Assembly (NCBI GenBank): GCA_033558025.1
Contig: JAUCEF010000009.1
Location: forward strand, 248,001 to 312,000
Source: Phytophthora sp. 'mugwort'
Lineage: Eukaryota; Oomycota; Peronosporomycetes; Peronosporales; Peronosporaceae
Direction of reading: 5' to 3'
Length of the DNA: 64,000 nucleotides
The notes under the pieces were generated by a model. It made no database searches. It saw nothing but the letters and a program-made list of their open reading frames with translations, and had not been told where the DNA came from. This document shows positions 1-11,171 of the stretch, one piece after another (within the stretch, counting starts at the first letter, position 1; each line of letters opens with the position of its first letter). The translations under genes were made by a program, and so were the position numbers.

Positions 1-1
1 T

Positions 2-943
2 TCAGAGTCTGCATGCTCGTTACTAGTTCTTGACTGCTACGATTCCAAATTAAACGGCACAGAAAGTGAAGTTGTCACTGAATGGAGCTCTTTTGATCCT
101 ACGATTACAGCCGGGGTAGTCATTCGCCACTGTCCCAGTCTTGAAGTACCAGAAATGCTGACCAAATTCTCTGGACTAAAACTTCTGAAATTCTATAACA
201 CAACTATCACGCGCTGGAATGAGAGCGCTGCTGTCTCCCAAGCACACCACCCAAATATCATTATGTTGTTTCTCGTTCGAGTCAATTTTCCTGATGGTCT
301 ACTCCCTGCTGGAGTGCATTCCTCCGACTTTCCGTCAGGTCTCGGTGACATAGAGATTTGCCATACAAATTTGCGTACACTTCCAGACGACTTGGATTCG
401 AAATGGCCGCAGCTCGCCAGCATTTACATTGAAGCGTGCGATCTCACTGAGGTCCCACCGTCTCTAGCGAGACTAGCACCGTATGATCTCTCACTTGCAA
501 TGAATCCCATCTCAAGTATTCCCACAAGGTTACTGGAGGGAGATCTTGTGTACCTACATGTTGGAGCTACATCAATCTCCGAACTCCCTGAACCAGTCGA
601 CGATGTATCGCCTTTGGAGCAGATACGCGTAGATAACACCAACATTTCGTTCTTTTGGTCATGGATTGATCCAGTCATTGAAAGTGCTGGTGCTGTACTC
701 TCAGACGTACCAACGACCGTTGTAGCTTCAAACACACCATACTGTTCAGACCTGCAGAAAGTTTTACTTGGAAAACAAACCAGCTTTTCAGTGACGGAGC
801 GTGAAGGACAATCCGTATACCTATCAGACCCCTCTACAGACAACTGGGAGGTCCTGAATCAGGCTGTGGAATGTGGTGAGTGGCCAACAATCCTATATCC
901 TATCGAATCCGAAGATAAAAATAGCGGGATCAAGACCATGTAA
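2..943 (+). CDS. LRR membrane protein, C-terminal part (5' end outside window)
   Basis: The reading frame is open from the first bases of the window to a TAA at 941-943, so this is the 3' part of a gene. The protein aligns along its whole length with the C-terminal ectodomain of the complete paralogues at 15,977 and 20,795. It shares the Cys-containing start (CSLLVLDCY), the NESAA segment, the LRR-like stretch TLPDDLDSKWP, the block LSLAMNPIS, the pattern DNTNISFFWSWIDP and the late YCSDL motif. The first ATG in frame (155) lies inside the conserved domain, so it is not the true start. No membrane segment is present in this part; in complete members the membrane helices are N-terminal and would lie upstream of the window. 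The stop is only 49 bases from the stop of the convergent PAN gene. The product is probably a receptor-like surface protein, but its ligand and function are unknown. Confidence 0.85.
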   Translation, partial: SESACSLLVLDCYDSKLNGTESEVVTEWSSFDPTITAGVVIRHCPSLEVPEMLTKFSGLKLLKFYNTTITRWNESAAVSQAHHPNIIMLFLVRVNFPDGLLPAGVHSSDFPSGLGDIEICHTNLRTLPDDLDSKWPQLASIYIEACDLTEVPPSLARLAPYDLSLAMNPISSIPTRLLEGDLVYLHVGATSISELPEPVDDVSPLEQIRVDNTNISFFWSWIDPVIESAGAVLSDVPTTVVASNTPYCSDLQKVLLGKQTSFSVTEREGQSVYLSDPSTDNWEVLNQAVECGEWPTILYPIESEDKNSGIKTM

Positions 944-992
944 ATGTTAAGTTTTGTTGTTGTTTTATACTGTAGTTGAGATGACAAAATAT

Positions 993-2009
993 TTATACAA
1001 CCGACGAGAAGACTCCATTTGCTGGTGTACCAGTTCCTTTAGCGCTCTTAAGCCAGCACGTTCCTCCTTCGTAGTTATTCCACGAGAAAGCCCGGCAGTT
1101 GGACGTCCTCATGCAGATCGAGCAGCAGCCATAAGGGTCGGCGCTTTTGGCATTGCCAATTGTGGTACCATCATAGTCGATATTCTGCTCCATTGCACAA
1201 CTTGGAGCTGGTAGATTGGCAGCCGATTGACCAGAGATGACACCATCCCTGAGGATAATTCCATCCTTGCGATTCTTTAACCAGCAAGTGCCTCCATCCG
1301 TGTTTGTCCACGAAAATGATCGACAGCCTCCAAAACTCCGACAGATCGAGCAACAGGCGCTGGCCGAGCTGGCTCGAACGCTTCCGATGTCGTTGCCGAT
1401 ATAGTCGACACCAGTCTCCAGACCACAAGTCGCAGCTTCGAGATAAGGAGTTCCAGACGTAGAACCTGAGCGCACGATCATACGGGCCTTGTCACTCTTA
1501 AGCCAGCATGTTCCGCCGTTATAAGTGGTAAACGTGAACGCACGACATCCACGCGTGTTGCTGCAGATCGGACAGCAATCACTTGGCCTAGAGGCGGATG
1601 CACTTCCGATGTCATTGCCCACGTAATCGATGTTTTGCTCTAGTTGACATCCCGCGTCTCCGCTCATGATCGCAGACCTGGCAGCTAAGTTCACATTGAC
1701 AGTGCCACGACCGCTCTTGAACCAGCAAGTTCCGCCATTGCTGTCGGTCCATGTGTAAGCATTGCATCCAGGTCGGGTTGAGCAAGGAACGCAGCAATCC
1801 CATGCGGTGGGAGCTGGGGCACTACCGATATCGTTGCCACTGTAGTCGAACCCGTTCTCCACCACACATTGAGGCTGGTTGAACACGACGCCAGGCTCGA
1901 AATCAAAAGCTTGGAGTTCTCGCGAGGCGTTGGCAGGTGAAGTGTCTTCCGCTGTAGTCCCAATCAAGCTGGTGACTCCTAACAACAGACACAGCAGCGC
2001 ACTCTTCAT
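993..2009 (-). CDS. Secreted protein with four PAN/Apple domains
   Basis: The product is 338 aa from the ATG at 2009. The frame extends to 2036 only through a TTG codon, and the ATG gives a clean signal peptide (MKSALLCLLLGVTSLIG). After a short Ser/Thr-rich linker come four tandem repeats of about 50 residues, near residues 48-98, 121-171, 195-245 and 271-321. Each has the pattern C...DYxGNDIGS...CCxxC...GCxxFxW...GGTCWLK, with six cysteines, typical of the PAN/Apple family (PAN_4 type). These domains bind carbohydrate or protein; in oomycetes they occur in secreted adhesin-like proteins such as CBEL, where they accompany a cellulose-binding CBM1. No CBM1-like module is visible here. The protein is predicted to be extracellular, probably in wall or host-surface attachment, but this is inference. 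It is convergent with the LRR gene ending at 943. Confidence 0.85.
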   Translation of the reverse strand: MKSALLCLLLGVTSLIGTTAEDTSPANASRELQAFDFEPGVVFNQPQCVVENGFDYSGNDIGSAPAPTAWDCCVPCSTRPGCNAYTWTDSNGGTCWFKSGRGTVNVNLAARSAIMSGDAGCQLEQNIDYVGNDIGSASASRPSDCCPICSNTRGCRAFTFTTYNGGTCWLKSDKARMIVRSGSTSGTPYLEAATCGLETGVDYIGNDIGSVRASSASACCSICRSFGGCRSFSWTNTDGGTCWLKNRKDGIILRDGVISGQSAANLPAPSCAMEQNIDYDGTTIGNAKSADPYGCCSICMRTSNCRAFSWNNYEGGTCWLKSAKGTGTPANGVFSSVV

Positions 2010-3984
2010 CTTGGACGTTGAGCAACTTGATGGCAAAAGGAAAAATGATCCGCTGGATTAGTCTTCACGTGATCTACCTCCTTCAAACTGGCACGACAGT
2101 CGACAGTCCCAGAAGACACCACCATCCGACGTCCAGACAGCAAGACAGCAAGACGGACCGCACGTAATGCATATGAGCGTGTGATTTCTTTCGATTGATT
2201 GTTGCTCTCTAGCACATCGTTTCGGTACGGCAGTACGACGAAGACCACCAGACGTCGCATCGACAGTCTATAATCCACCACGGGAGCATTTTAGGCGACA
2301 GAACCGAAACAAAAGTTGAACTGAACGCTTTGTACATGCACGTGGTGCAACATGTCCATAGAGATTTTGTATGCAAGGTGAGTAACGTCCCAAACAATAT
2401 CAACCTACCGGTTTGTTCCATGAAGAAAACCAAGCAAGTGATTTGCTGCATTAACATGCTTGAGCATATTGTCAACTGATAGATACGAGTTGCAAGGTAA
2501 TACCACGACCCCCTGCAACTTGGGCGATGGTGTCAATGGTGGCTTCGTTGACTCTATTTCTGTCCGTGTATGCCACGGATTTCCACAACTCGATCTCAAA
2601 AATCTTCGGTATTCTAGCCAGTGTATGAAGAACGAACGCATTTTTGACGGTGTATCATGATATTAGAGACCTTTTGCTCACGTATTTTACGAGGCTCGGA
2701 GTGTTGCCCTCGAGCAGCTACACGTCTGGTAAATTTAAGATGTAAAATTGCTGGAATCACCATTTGCTCGCGTTATACTTGGTTAAGCACGCCCATTGGT
2801 CACTAAGAGGTGCCAACTATCATTGCTGAAGATCCAAAGGAAATCAGAGGAAACATGCCAGGGGCTGAGCTGCTTGAAGATCCCGAAGAGGTTCCATTCC
2901 GGGTTGCGGATCCGGAGAAGCGGTCGCGCCTCAACCAGCGTGACTGGGAGAAACTGATGCTGATTGTTGCTCGTCACAAGACGTATTTGGCGCCTCACGG
3001 CAGCGGCGAGGTGGAGTGGCAAGCGTTGCAGACGAACTGAATGAGGCTGTTGACGCCTCATTTTTTTCCCCTGAGGGCGTGTCGTGACCATGTTGTTGCT
3101 CTGGCACAAACAAGAATCAGCGGCAAGCCGCCGAGCTAGTGGTGTTTCTAAAGCGCTTACGACGTTCAGCGACTATAGCCGCCTTCGACGTACAAATTAG
3201 GTGCTAAGGCACTGTCAGCACCGCTACCAATACTGTATTCTCGGCAGGGTTCCAGCGATCTTGTCCGTCGGTAAACAACTCCATATTGGTATCAGTAGCT
3301 ATATCACGGCCGAGTTGTTGCTCATGCGCAAACACCTACCAGATGAATCCAAGCCACTTGCTCTAGCAAAGCATTCCACTCGATCCAGCATCTGAAGCTC
3401 GTCCGCACCAGTATTTCCCTGTAGAGACGACGAAGGTGGCCCTGTGAACGGCGAATGCAATGTCACTGTGCCACCACCACGATGTTGGATCACTGTACGG
3501 CACTGTTCTCCGTCGGAAGAGATGCCGTGCGAGCTCACAAAAGGCCCAGTCGGGTTGCCGCTGCTGCTGTCCGCCACAAGTGCGCAAAGGCATCTGCGAA
3601 CAGGATCCCGAGCTATCTGATATTCACTTTTTAAACCCATTCAATTTGAATTATGCAACGCTGCAGTTATATCTGCATATGCGGACACGTACCATTACGT
3701 TATTTGGGGGCGAGTTGCGTTCCTTCCAGGAACTTACGAAAGCTTTCACGTGTTGGATCGCACGGCTATGAATCACCTAAACTCTATGGACTGGTTATGG
3801 TCTAAAGTATCGTAAATTAGCTGAGCAAAAAGTCTCTATTTGGTCGTCGCCTTCAACGGCTTCTATTTTGGATATCTCCAACACAGACATTTCCTTTTTT
3901 CTGGTCTGGATGGATCGGATTTGTTGAAGACATGCTTGATGTCATGTCGCTGCTCACCTGCTGGGGGATCGCGACAAATACGAC
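2010..3984. other. Intergenic region, no convincing gene
   Basis: The first few hundred bases should hold the promoter of the PAN gene (minus strand). An open frame at 2810-3040 (plus) encodes a Glu/Pro-rich stretch followed by RLNQRDWEKLMLIVARHKTY...W, which faintly resembles a Myb/SANT-like helix with its tryptophans. It has no ATG at its start and no supporting context, so it may be a transposon-derived fragment. Open frames around 3,300-3,770 on both strands lack recognisable motifs. Confidence 0.4.
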
Positions 3985-4015
3985 TACTTCCTCTAGTTGG
4001 AAATGATCACCAGAA
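3985..4015 (+). repeat. Left TIR of plant-type mariner
   Basis: About 30 bases starting TA-CTTCCTCT and ending ATGATCACCAGAA are repeated in inverted orientation at 5368-5397 with one single-base indel. The leading TA (3985-3986) matches the TA at the outer end of the right repeat (5396-5397), as expected for a Tc1/mariner target duplication. Confidence 0.8.
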
Positions 4016-5395
4016 ATATATATCTTAGCCAATAACTTTGCAACTAAGGGCTTGATCGACATGCGGATTGGACAAAAAGGTAGCGCTGCGTCGCAGCTTC
4101 CATAGCCACAAGTTTCGCTCCGAACGGACTCCTGCAGCACACGCCAGCCTTCATTTAGCACAGCGAGCCAGTAGCCTTCCGCGGAGGACCACTAGCCACG
4201 CCTGCACACTCTGTCTTCGGCCCCCAAACCATTGGCCAGAGCAAACATCACGGACCCACAGCGCAGAACCATCATCGACGAGCTTCTGAAGATCAGCAAC
4301 AACGGTGAACTGCCACGAGGAACGTACGCCCAGGTTGGTAACATTTTTTGGCCGTGACCCAACCACTGAGTACAATTTGGAAGCGATACGCTGCTGCGGT
4401 TTCTTCCTAGGTTGATGGGGGGGATGTGTCAGCAAAATGAAGAAGAACAGGGTCAGAAAGCGCAGGAGCAGAGATGAGGTGTCAGAAGTTGGCCAGTGTT
4501 CCAATCGAGGACAGAGCTGTGGAGAGAGGTGTTGTGGCAGCGGCGGGGCTGTCTAGGCATCTTGTCAGGCAGGCAGTGAAAGAAATCATGATCACGCGTC
4601 GCACAATTCATCAAACCGGCCCTGACAAGCGAAAACATGCTGCGACGTCTCGAACATGCGTTGTCGTTTATCGACGACAGGACCCTGCAGTTCGAGTCGA
4701 TGCACAACTTTGTGCACATAGATGAGAAATGGTTCTACGCTGACCGCAACAGGCGTTCATACCTGGTATTCAACGGCGAAGAGATGCCAGCGCGGGCGTG
4801 GAAGAGCAAGCGCTTCGTACCGAAGACGACGTTCTTGGTATCATTGGCACGGCCAAGGTAATACTCTACTTTTATATTCTTTTATTCAAAATAACCTTTA
4901 TGTTTTGGTACTTGCTGACATTGTAGCTGCCGGTACATCAGATGGGTGGAAGATCAGGCTGATGTGCCAGGCCCCCAACACTCCGGACCTGAACTGCCTC
5001 GGCTTGGGTGTGTTTGCGTCGATGCAGAGAATCCAGTATCAGCTACCAAGGAAGGGAATCGATGCGCTGATTGCCTCGGTCGAGAACGCTTTTCACCGGT
5101 TGAGGTGTAGGCTGCATGCTGTTAATTATGGAGGAGGCAGGAGGCAACCTGTACAAGTTGCCGCATTTGGGCAAGGACAAATTGCGACGACAAAAAAAGC
5201 TGCCCGTCAGTCTGACGTATAGCAGGGAGGTATACGAAGCTGCGCTTGCTCTGCTTGAGTCTGAAGGCCGAGCAAGTGCTCTACTGTTTAGATCGTCACC
5301 CTCTAGAACATTATAGCTGCTGTCAGGGCTAAATCGATAAAAACAACTCTCCTCCTGTCATAATGACTTCTGGTGATCATTTCCAACAGAGGAAG
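3987..5395 (+). mobile_element. Degenerate plant-type mariner-like DNA transposon
   Basis: This element of about 1.4 kb is bounded by inverted repeats and TA dinucleotides. Inside is a broken transposase of the mariner type otherwise best known from plants (Soymar-like). The CTTCCTCT start is close to the CTCCCTCC-type ends of those elements. Frameshifts and stops make it non-autonomous. It has no host gene passengers. Confidence 0.8.
4214..5316 (+). pseudogene. Mariner-like transposase, frameshifted
   Basis: The pieces lie in family order but in different frames. Near 4240-4340 is the N-terminal helix-turn-helix segment (TDPQRRTIIDELLK...NGELPRGTYAQV). At 4637-4861 is the first catalytic block: NFVHIDEKWFYADRN contains the first Asp (HIDEKWFY), followed by PARAWKSKRFVPKTTFLVSLARPR. 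At 4960-5105 is the third block (APNTPDLNCLGLGVFASMQ), corresponding to the PNSPDLN.LDLGFF motif where the last Asp sits. A part of the catalytic domain between the first and third blocks is missing or unrecognisable around 4865-4950. The domain order and the HIDEKWFY and PDLN...LG motifs place it in the plant-type mariner group. The gene is not functional. Confidence 0.8.
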
Positions 5396-5397
5396 TA
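5368..5397 (-). repeat. Right TIR of plant-type mariner
   Basis: The reverse complement of this stretch matches 3985-4015 except for one inserted base. The terminal TA at 5396-5397 completes the target-site duplication. Confidence 0.8.
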
Positions 5398-6539
5398 TTT
5401 ACTTCAGTCGTCCATATCGGCAAATTTTTATTCGACGAATTGTAAAACTGGAAACCTCCGTCAGACTCGCTATCTCTCGGGGATGACATCTTTCCCACTC
5501 GATTCGTGGATTTAAAAAGTACTTGGAGTATAAAATAAATTCATGTCGCAAATGCATGAAGAAAGGGACGTATCAGAAAAACATAGCATGTGAATTGTTT
5601 GCGCTGGGGATCTAGGGCAATTTTTGTTTGCGCAATTCAATATCAATGCCATCTAACTAGTCGACTTCAAAGTATAAAGCTGTCGTTCGGTTTGTTTACT
5701 TTCTGATGGTTAATTTAGTATTTCTATTATCGCTTGTGTGTGTACGATGCCAAATTCCTACTGAATCTGTCACGCCTTCCAGAGCAGATGCTCGAGTCCA
5801 GAATCGAAGCCAGAACACCTCGGAAGTTGATTTAAATGGCTCGCTTACTCGTCGTTAGCTGCAGTCCTCTGCTATGCGTGCAGTCTCTGATGTCCAGCAC
5901 GCGTACTGATACAATGGAATCGCTGATGGAAGGGGGTGAGTTGGGTACTATTTCCACATAAAAAAAAGTTGCTGCCAGCAAAGATATAAGCTACCCGACG
6001 AGAAGCAAACTCTCCCCGGGACAGTACTTATTTTGCTTCAGCATCTTTTCAATTGCTGATGCTAATCTTTGTCAACTCCGTTTGCTTCTGGAAAGGTTTC
6101 TGGTTTCTGGAAATGTTATGGTCATTATCGTCTTGTGCGACATGAGTTTAGCCCGGCTTAGGGAGGGAATGGTTTATCCAGATGCTCAACTCTCGAAGTG
6201 TCATGATTTCGTCGATTGACCTTACAAGGGTGGTATTGTCTCTAGAACATATCCGAATAGTCTACAAATAAAGATTTGATACCGAATGGAAAAATCGAGT
6301 TATGGATGTTGTTGTGCCTTTCTGAATACCATAAGGGTAGATCGGTACTCAAATGATGTATGTTCTCTAACAACCTCTTCAATAACGAATTGTTAAGGCA
6401 ACTAGCTCGTCAATTTTCCCGTTAAATTCGCAAAATGTTGGTGCTGCTGGTCAAATGCCACTCGTCGAGTGTAAGCAAAGGTTCATCTCGTGGCCGTCGT
6501 GCTGTGTTGTCGACTCTTTTACTGTACACTTTCTCTATA
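5398..6539. other. Gene-free region
   Basis: No open frame longer than a few dozen codons with a recognisable motif is present on either strand. The composition is AT-rich. It may contain more of the LRR relic that is recognisable from 6540, but no part of this stretch could be aligned with confidence. Confidence 0.5.
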
Positions 6540-6960
6540 GTGAGCACCGCTCGGTTTTATTCTCTGGACTTGCCGTTAAAGTCTTCGCTATGTCAAATTT
6601 ATGTGAGACTAAACTATCAAATGCTTCCAGACGACCTCGAGTCCAATTTCGGGGATACCATTGTTAGGTGGGAAAACTGCAACAGAACTTGCCGGATTAC
6701 AACCGGGGTCTCATTGTGATAGGCGAACTCATAACTAAGCATCCAAACGGATTTTCTAAGCATGACTAGACTCTACGCCGTAGAGTACTCAAGTATCTAG
6801 TCTTATGCCAAATCTTAAGTTCTTAGTATCCGAATGTCATAACACAGATATTCCCATATTTGTTTGTTGGATTGAAGCCACTATAAAGCGCGTTTTGAGA
6901 CTCATCTTTACTACTCCCCCTACTGTACAGGCCTTTGATTTTAGTATCACTGTGCCAATT
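6540..6960 (+). pseudogene. Relic of an LRR membrane-protein gene
   Basis: Two islands match the C-terminal domain of the LRR family in the correct order. Near 6555-6650 the translation FYSLDLPL...QMLPDDLESNF parallels the ALDFPALL...ETLPDDLDSKW segment of the 20,795 gene. Near 6838-6920 the translation NTDIPIFVCWIEATIKRV parallels TNISYFPSWIDPYVEF. The islands are in different frames and separated by unalignable sequence, so this is an old decayed paralogue. It shows that the family occupied this locus before the recent duplication further right. Confidence 0.55.
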
Positions 6961-7143
6961 CGAAGATAAGCTTGCCGTCCCAGCATTACAACGCATTGTT
7001 TATTTTGCTTCGACTGAACAATTTCCACAATACTATTTACTCGACTGATCTGAATCCCTTGAACCTTTTGTTTCCTTGTAGTAACTATCGATTCGGTAAT
7101 CCTGGGACACAACGAGGATATTAAAATTTACACCAGCACATTG

Positions 7144-10100
7144 CTACATTTTTAAACCAGCGTACCTTAATAAGGAGGATGGTAATTTGCCTGAAAATTT
7201 CTCTTCAATCTTGAAACCGGAACCGGTCCAACAATCGTTGAAGTACTTCTGCGATAGCCGCATATTTGACTGCAGAGCTTGATTCATCCACATGGAGAGA
7301 GCCTTTCCAGCAGCCGTGAATCGATACCAGTTCTTCTAAGTGCGCACCATTTTTTTCTTCACGTTACAAGCCATAAACTGGTTGATGTCATTGAGAAGAG
7401 CGCCTGAAATGGAGTGTATAAGGCCCATCACACTCCTGACCTTTGACCGGTTGTGAAAGCGTCTGACACGCTTTTCCATCGTATTAAGAATAGGGACCAT
7501 TTCACTCTCATATTCATAAAAATTGTTCTCCAGGTAGGCTTCCAACGTCGTAAAACTCGAAGACAACGACTCCATTTTACTTGCCAACGCCGTTCGGCAA
7601 CCTAGTCCCAGGATTGCACACAGATCATCGGTGGCCTTCTGCAGCCAAATAAATGTGATGTACAGGAGTACGAGAAATTGAACCCGCCATTGAACTCCGT
7701 TGCACAACTAAGCCTGTCGTGATGTCCTCGTCGGGGTTGCCAGTGTGTTATAGAAGCTCATACACACCATTACTGCTGTAGTTGCAGCTAACTTCATATC
7801 AGTTACGGCTTTTTCCATCGCTGGGGAGTCGTTGACGACTTCACCCCCATTTAAAACCAGCTCTTTAACCTTTGACGCTGCCTCAACGAACTTTGTTACG
7901 ATAAACGTGACTGGGTCAAAAGGTCTTCGTACCGCAGGTCGCTTGAATTTCGGCTCGACACAGTTTGAGCCTGTGCGAAATCGCTTCTTACTGTTAGCGC
8001 TGGGAGCTTCACAAGGCGTGACCTCGTTGTTGCAGTTGACATCTTTAATCCCGCTCATTTTCTTCCCTGTGCTGTGCATTTCAAAAGTCTGCAATCACAC
8101 GTCAGTAAATTCATAAACAAATATATAATACAAACGTAAATATATGTCAGCATTCGGCAACTTACTCAAGCAGCTCCACGGGTATCCTGTTTGGAAACAG
8201 GTTGCTAACGCATATAAAATCCGGACAGTTTTCTGCAAATGCTGATCACGAAAATTATCGTCACACGGAGAAAACTGTTTTATCATTCCAGCTCTTCGCT
8301 CACATATCACCGTGAATTGGCCCCACTTTTCCACACTTCGTTCCACAAACACATCCCCTTTGTACTTCTGGTAATACTCAACGCAGTCAGCTCAGAGTTG
8401 ATCCAGTAGCTGATGGAGGCACGATGTCATTTTCTTAGAGTCCAGACCGACCCTTTCCTTCAAATTGTCAATAATTTCTATGTCGTTCATCAAGTCGCGC
8501 AGATAATCTGGAAGTTTTCGCTGCAATATTGTTGTAGCTCGCTACAGCAACGTTTCGACACCTGAAGTGCGTCTACCAGCTCTGGTTCTTTAACGCATTC
8601 AACAATTGAGTTCACCGCCGCAACCATTTGTTCAATCCAGAGCCTTCTGCAGTATTTGGGATCACTGACAGTCACAATATCCACCATACATTTGAAATGT
8701 TTCGTAAAATCCTTCGCAGTTTTAGTAGTGCTGTTTCCAGCCCGCACGGAGCGGCGGAAACTATTGATCGATACGACTGCCACCCGCATAAGATCTTTAA
8801 TACAAGCTTTCAGTTCTTTTTCGCTCATATCACCGTGAGAATTCGATATTGCTGTTGCATTGTCCAATGCAACGGCACAATTTGTCCTTGTCGGACAGGA
8901 CAGTTACTGCTGTCTGTCCCTCCCCTTCCGTCTATTTCTCTGTTGCGAGGAGAGCATTTTGCTTTTTATCCAGTCTTTCGACTGATGACTCTTCTGCTGT
9001 TGAATTATTTCCCATCATCGCGCTATGGTTGTCATCGACAATAGACTGAGCACATTCATATCTTTCAACGGTATTTGAAGTGCAGCCTGTCTTCGTGTTC
9101 TGTCCCATGCAGATCATACACCTAAGAGTAAATACGGAGAGTTATGGGGGTAGTCAGTCATCTAATATACGCTAAATATAAGAGCCCTAACATTCTATTT
9201 ACTCCAATAACTCCACAGGTATCCTCTTCGGAAATTGTGCATCGAATGCGCCCAAAATTTTGTAGTTAGCGTCAAATATTCTGCAGCAAAGTGTTCATGA
9301 CGTGGTGAAACCTGTTTAAGCCACGCCGTTAATCGTTCACAAATCACTTTAAGTCGGTTCCATTGCTTCTGGGTGCGATAAACCGAGCAATCAGCAGCCT
9401 GCTTAGCAGAATACTCTACGCAATCTTGACGAAGTTGGTCCACCAGGAAGCGAATCGAAGTAGCGAGTCTGCCTGAATCAATGCCGTCTTGTTGCTGCAA
9501 ATACTCGATGGATTTCACGTCATTGAGCATGTCATCCAGATAATCAGGTTAATTCTCCACACAAAACCGCTTTAATCGGAGACAACTCTCGCGTGCAGGC
9601 GTAAGTGCTATTAAAACTGCAGGTGCCTTTGACATCGCTACGTTGGCGTTAAAGGCCGTTAACATTCGCTCGATCCACAATCGCGCGTACAGTCTGGGTC
9701 ATTCTGTGTAACCCACACTACGAAGCGTGAAATGTCGTTGTGGAACAAAGCGACAGCTTCTGTGTCGCTGTTACCCGCTTGAAGGCATTGACGCAGCTTC
9801 GTGCTCTCGATCCTGCGTACAGTGCTCGACCATATTTTCATTAATGCTATCCGTTTCCGTATGAACTTGTCCGCATCGTCAGACTCTCTGTAAACATCAT
9901 TATCATCCTTTCCAGTTCATAGACATTGTTCGTAGCTCCCGATTTATTTGCTGAAATCTCTGTCATTGCATTTATGTCGCCGGCTCCTGTCTGTTCCATC
10001 TCCATAGTCGACTCCTTCATTTCTTCACCTTTACAACTTTTGGACTCGGTTACAGATAGATTTGAACCCTCCTTTATTGCACTGTATCTCGTCACCATCG

Positions 10101-11171
10101 GTACCGCTCAATGACTTCGCAGTTGATTGTGTTACTCTGCAGTGTGCATCAACGCGAGACCTTGCGACCGACTCCGTTGGCTTTTTTTCTTCCTGTTTCG
10201 GCTCTTCTACAACCGTTCTCGTTTCATTCAGTGCCTTAACCAGTTCCATCATTTCCGTGTTTAACTCCTCTGTACCTTTCTCCTCGCAAGGATTGAGCCT
10301 CTCAGCCACATTTTCCGCCTGTTTAATTCAGCGACAAGCTCCAGTGCTTTTCCCTCATTGCTCGCCATTCCATCATCTACTAATTCATTTTGGTTGTCCG
10401 TTTCAGCTGCTGAATCGTCCAACTGTTGTAGCGACGCGTCATCTCCTTCGTCTGCATTAAAGCTCACCAGCCCAGCTGCTACGTGAACTCCACCCGCTAC
10501 AGTTGCTGCATCATTTCCCACTGATTTCGCCTCTTCATCTCCAACATTTATTCCTTCATCTTCACATAAGGGCCGTTCATCTGCTGTCTCTGTTTCGATT
10601 CCCCCAACAATTGCGCACGCAGCTCCCACCTCCGAGTCGTGAATACCTCCGTCTTCACAGAGCGAATCACGAACCCCATTTGCTTTTGTTCTTGTATCCT
10701 CCTGCTTGTCGATAGGCTCTTCTGTGTCCTTCACATCACCAGGTTGTGGTTACCATCATTGCTGCTTCTTGTTTCACTACGACCTTCTCGTCCACTTGGA
10801 TGTCTCCTCCAATCAAAATGGTGTCCACCAACAGTCCGCAAGCTGTCAGACCTCCTCCCAACGTCCATCTTGACGTCGTTCATCTCCTCGTTCTCGTCCT
10901 CCGTCTCCGTGTCTGCCTCGTCTGCGGCTCTGTCGCCTCCTCCAGCTAGGCTCCTCCTGGCCAGGGACAACATCTCGGTGGTCGACTGCTGCAGCTCGCT
11001 CTACACTTGCTCGATCCGACTGGACACGAGCGCCAGCGCCGCGATCTCCGTCCATCCGACAGACTGTCGCTAGTCTCCCAGCATCTGCACGTGCAGCTTG
11101 ACGGCCGTGGCCGCTGTCCACAGCTGCTGCTCTACGTCCTGCAGCCGCGCCAGCATCATAAAGTGCGAAGG
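7144..11171 (-). pseudogene. Broken gene with tandem homologous modules, family unknown
   Basis: No family is recognised. On the minus strand a chain of open segments runs from MMLARLQDVEQQLW (start near 11,159) through a strongly acidic linker (about 10,900-10,270) to two homologous modules of about 220 residues. Module 1 (about 9,870-9,195) and module 2 (about 8,860-8,160) share the signatures RLWIE(R/Q)M, a DYL-D-MND-like segment, the CVEY and VICER motifs and GY(L/P)WS near the end. A third, more divergent segment (8,088-7,144) has a hydrophobic stretch (FLVLLYITFIWL). Module 2 ends at a good intron (donor GTAAGT, acceptor TTGCAG; complement 8089-8165, 77 bases). In-frame TAG stops lie at 11,070-11,072, 11,001-11,003, 7,708-7,710 and 7,336-7,338, with a frameshift inside module 1 near 9,690. 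I call it a pseudogene of a helical repeat protein. Some breaks could be unrecognised introns. Confidence 0.5.
8089..8165 (-). other. Probable spliceosomal intron in the broken modular gene
   Basis: The minus-strand sequence reads GTAAGT at the 5' edge, a TACTGAC branch-site-like heptamer near the 3' end and TTGCAG at the 3' edge. The length of 77 bases is similar to the three introns of the Rab3GAP gene in this window. It sits directly after the conserved GYPWS end of module 2. Joining in the main frame gives an early stop, so the exact partner exon is uncertain. Confidence 0.45.

Noticed and set aside
2810..3040. A small Myb/SANT-like gene
   Set aside because: The frame begins without ATG, has only one faint helix-like segment, and no promoter, intron or partner sequence supports a gene.
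7336..11072. Reassignment or readthrough of TAG, suggested by several TAG codons in long frames
   Set aside because: The intact Rab3GAP gene ends with TAG at the expected family C-terminus, and the modular gene also has a TGA and a frameshift, so ordinary pseudogene decay is enough.
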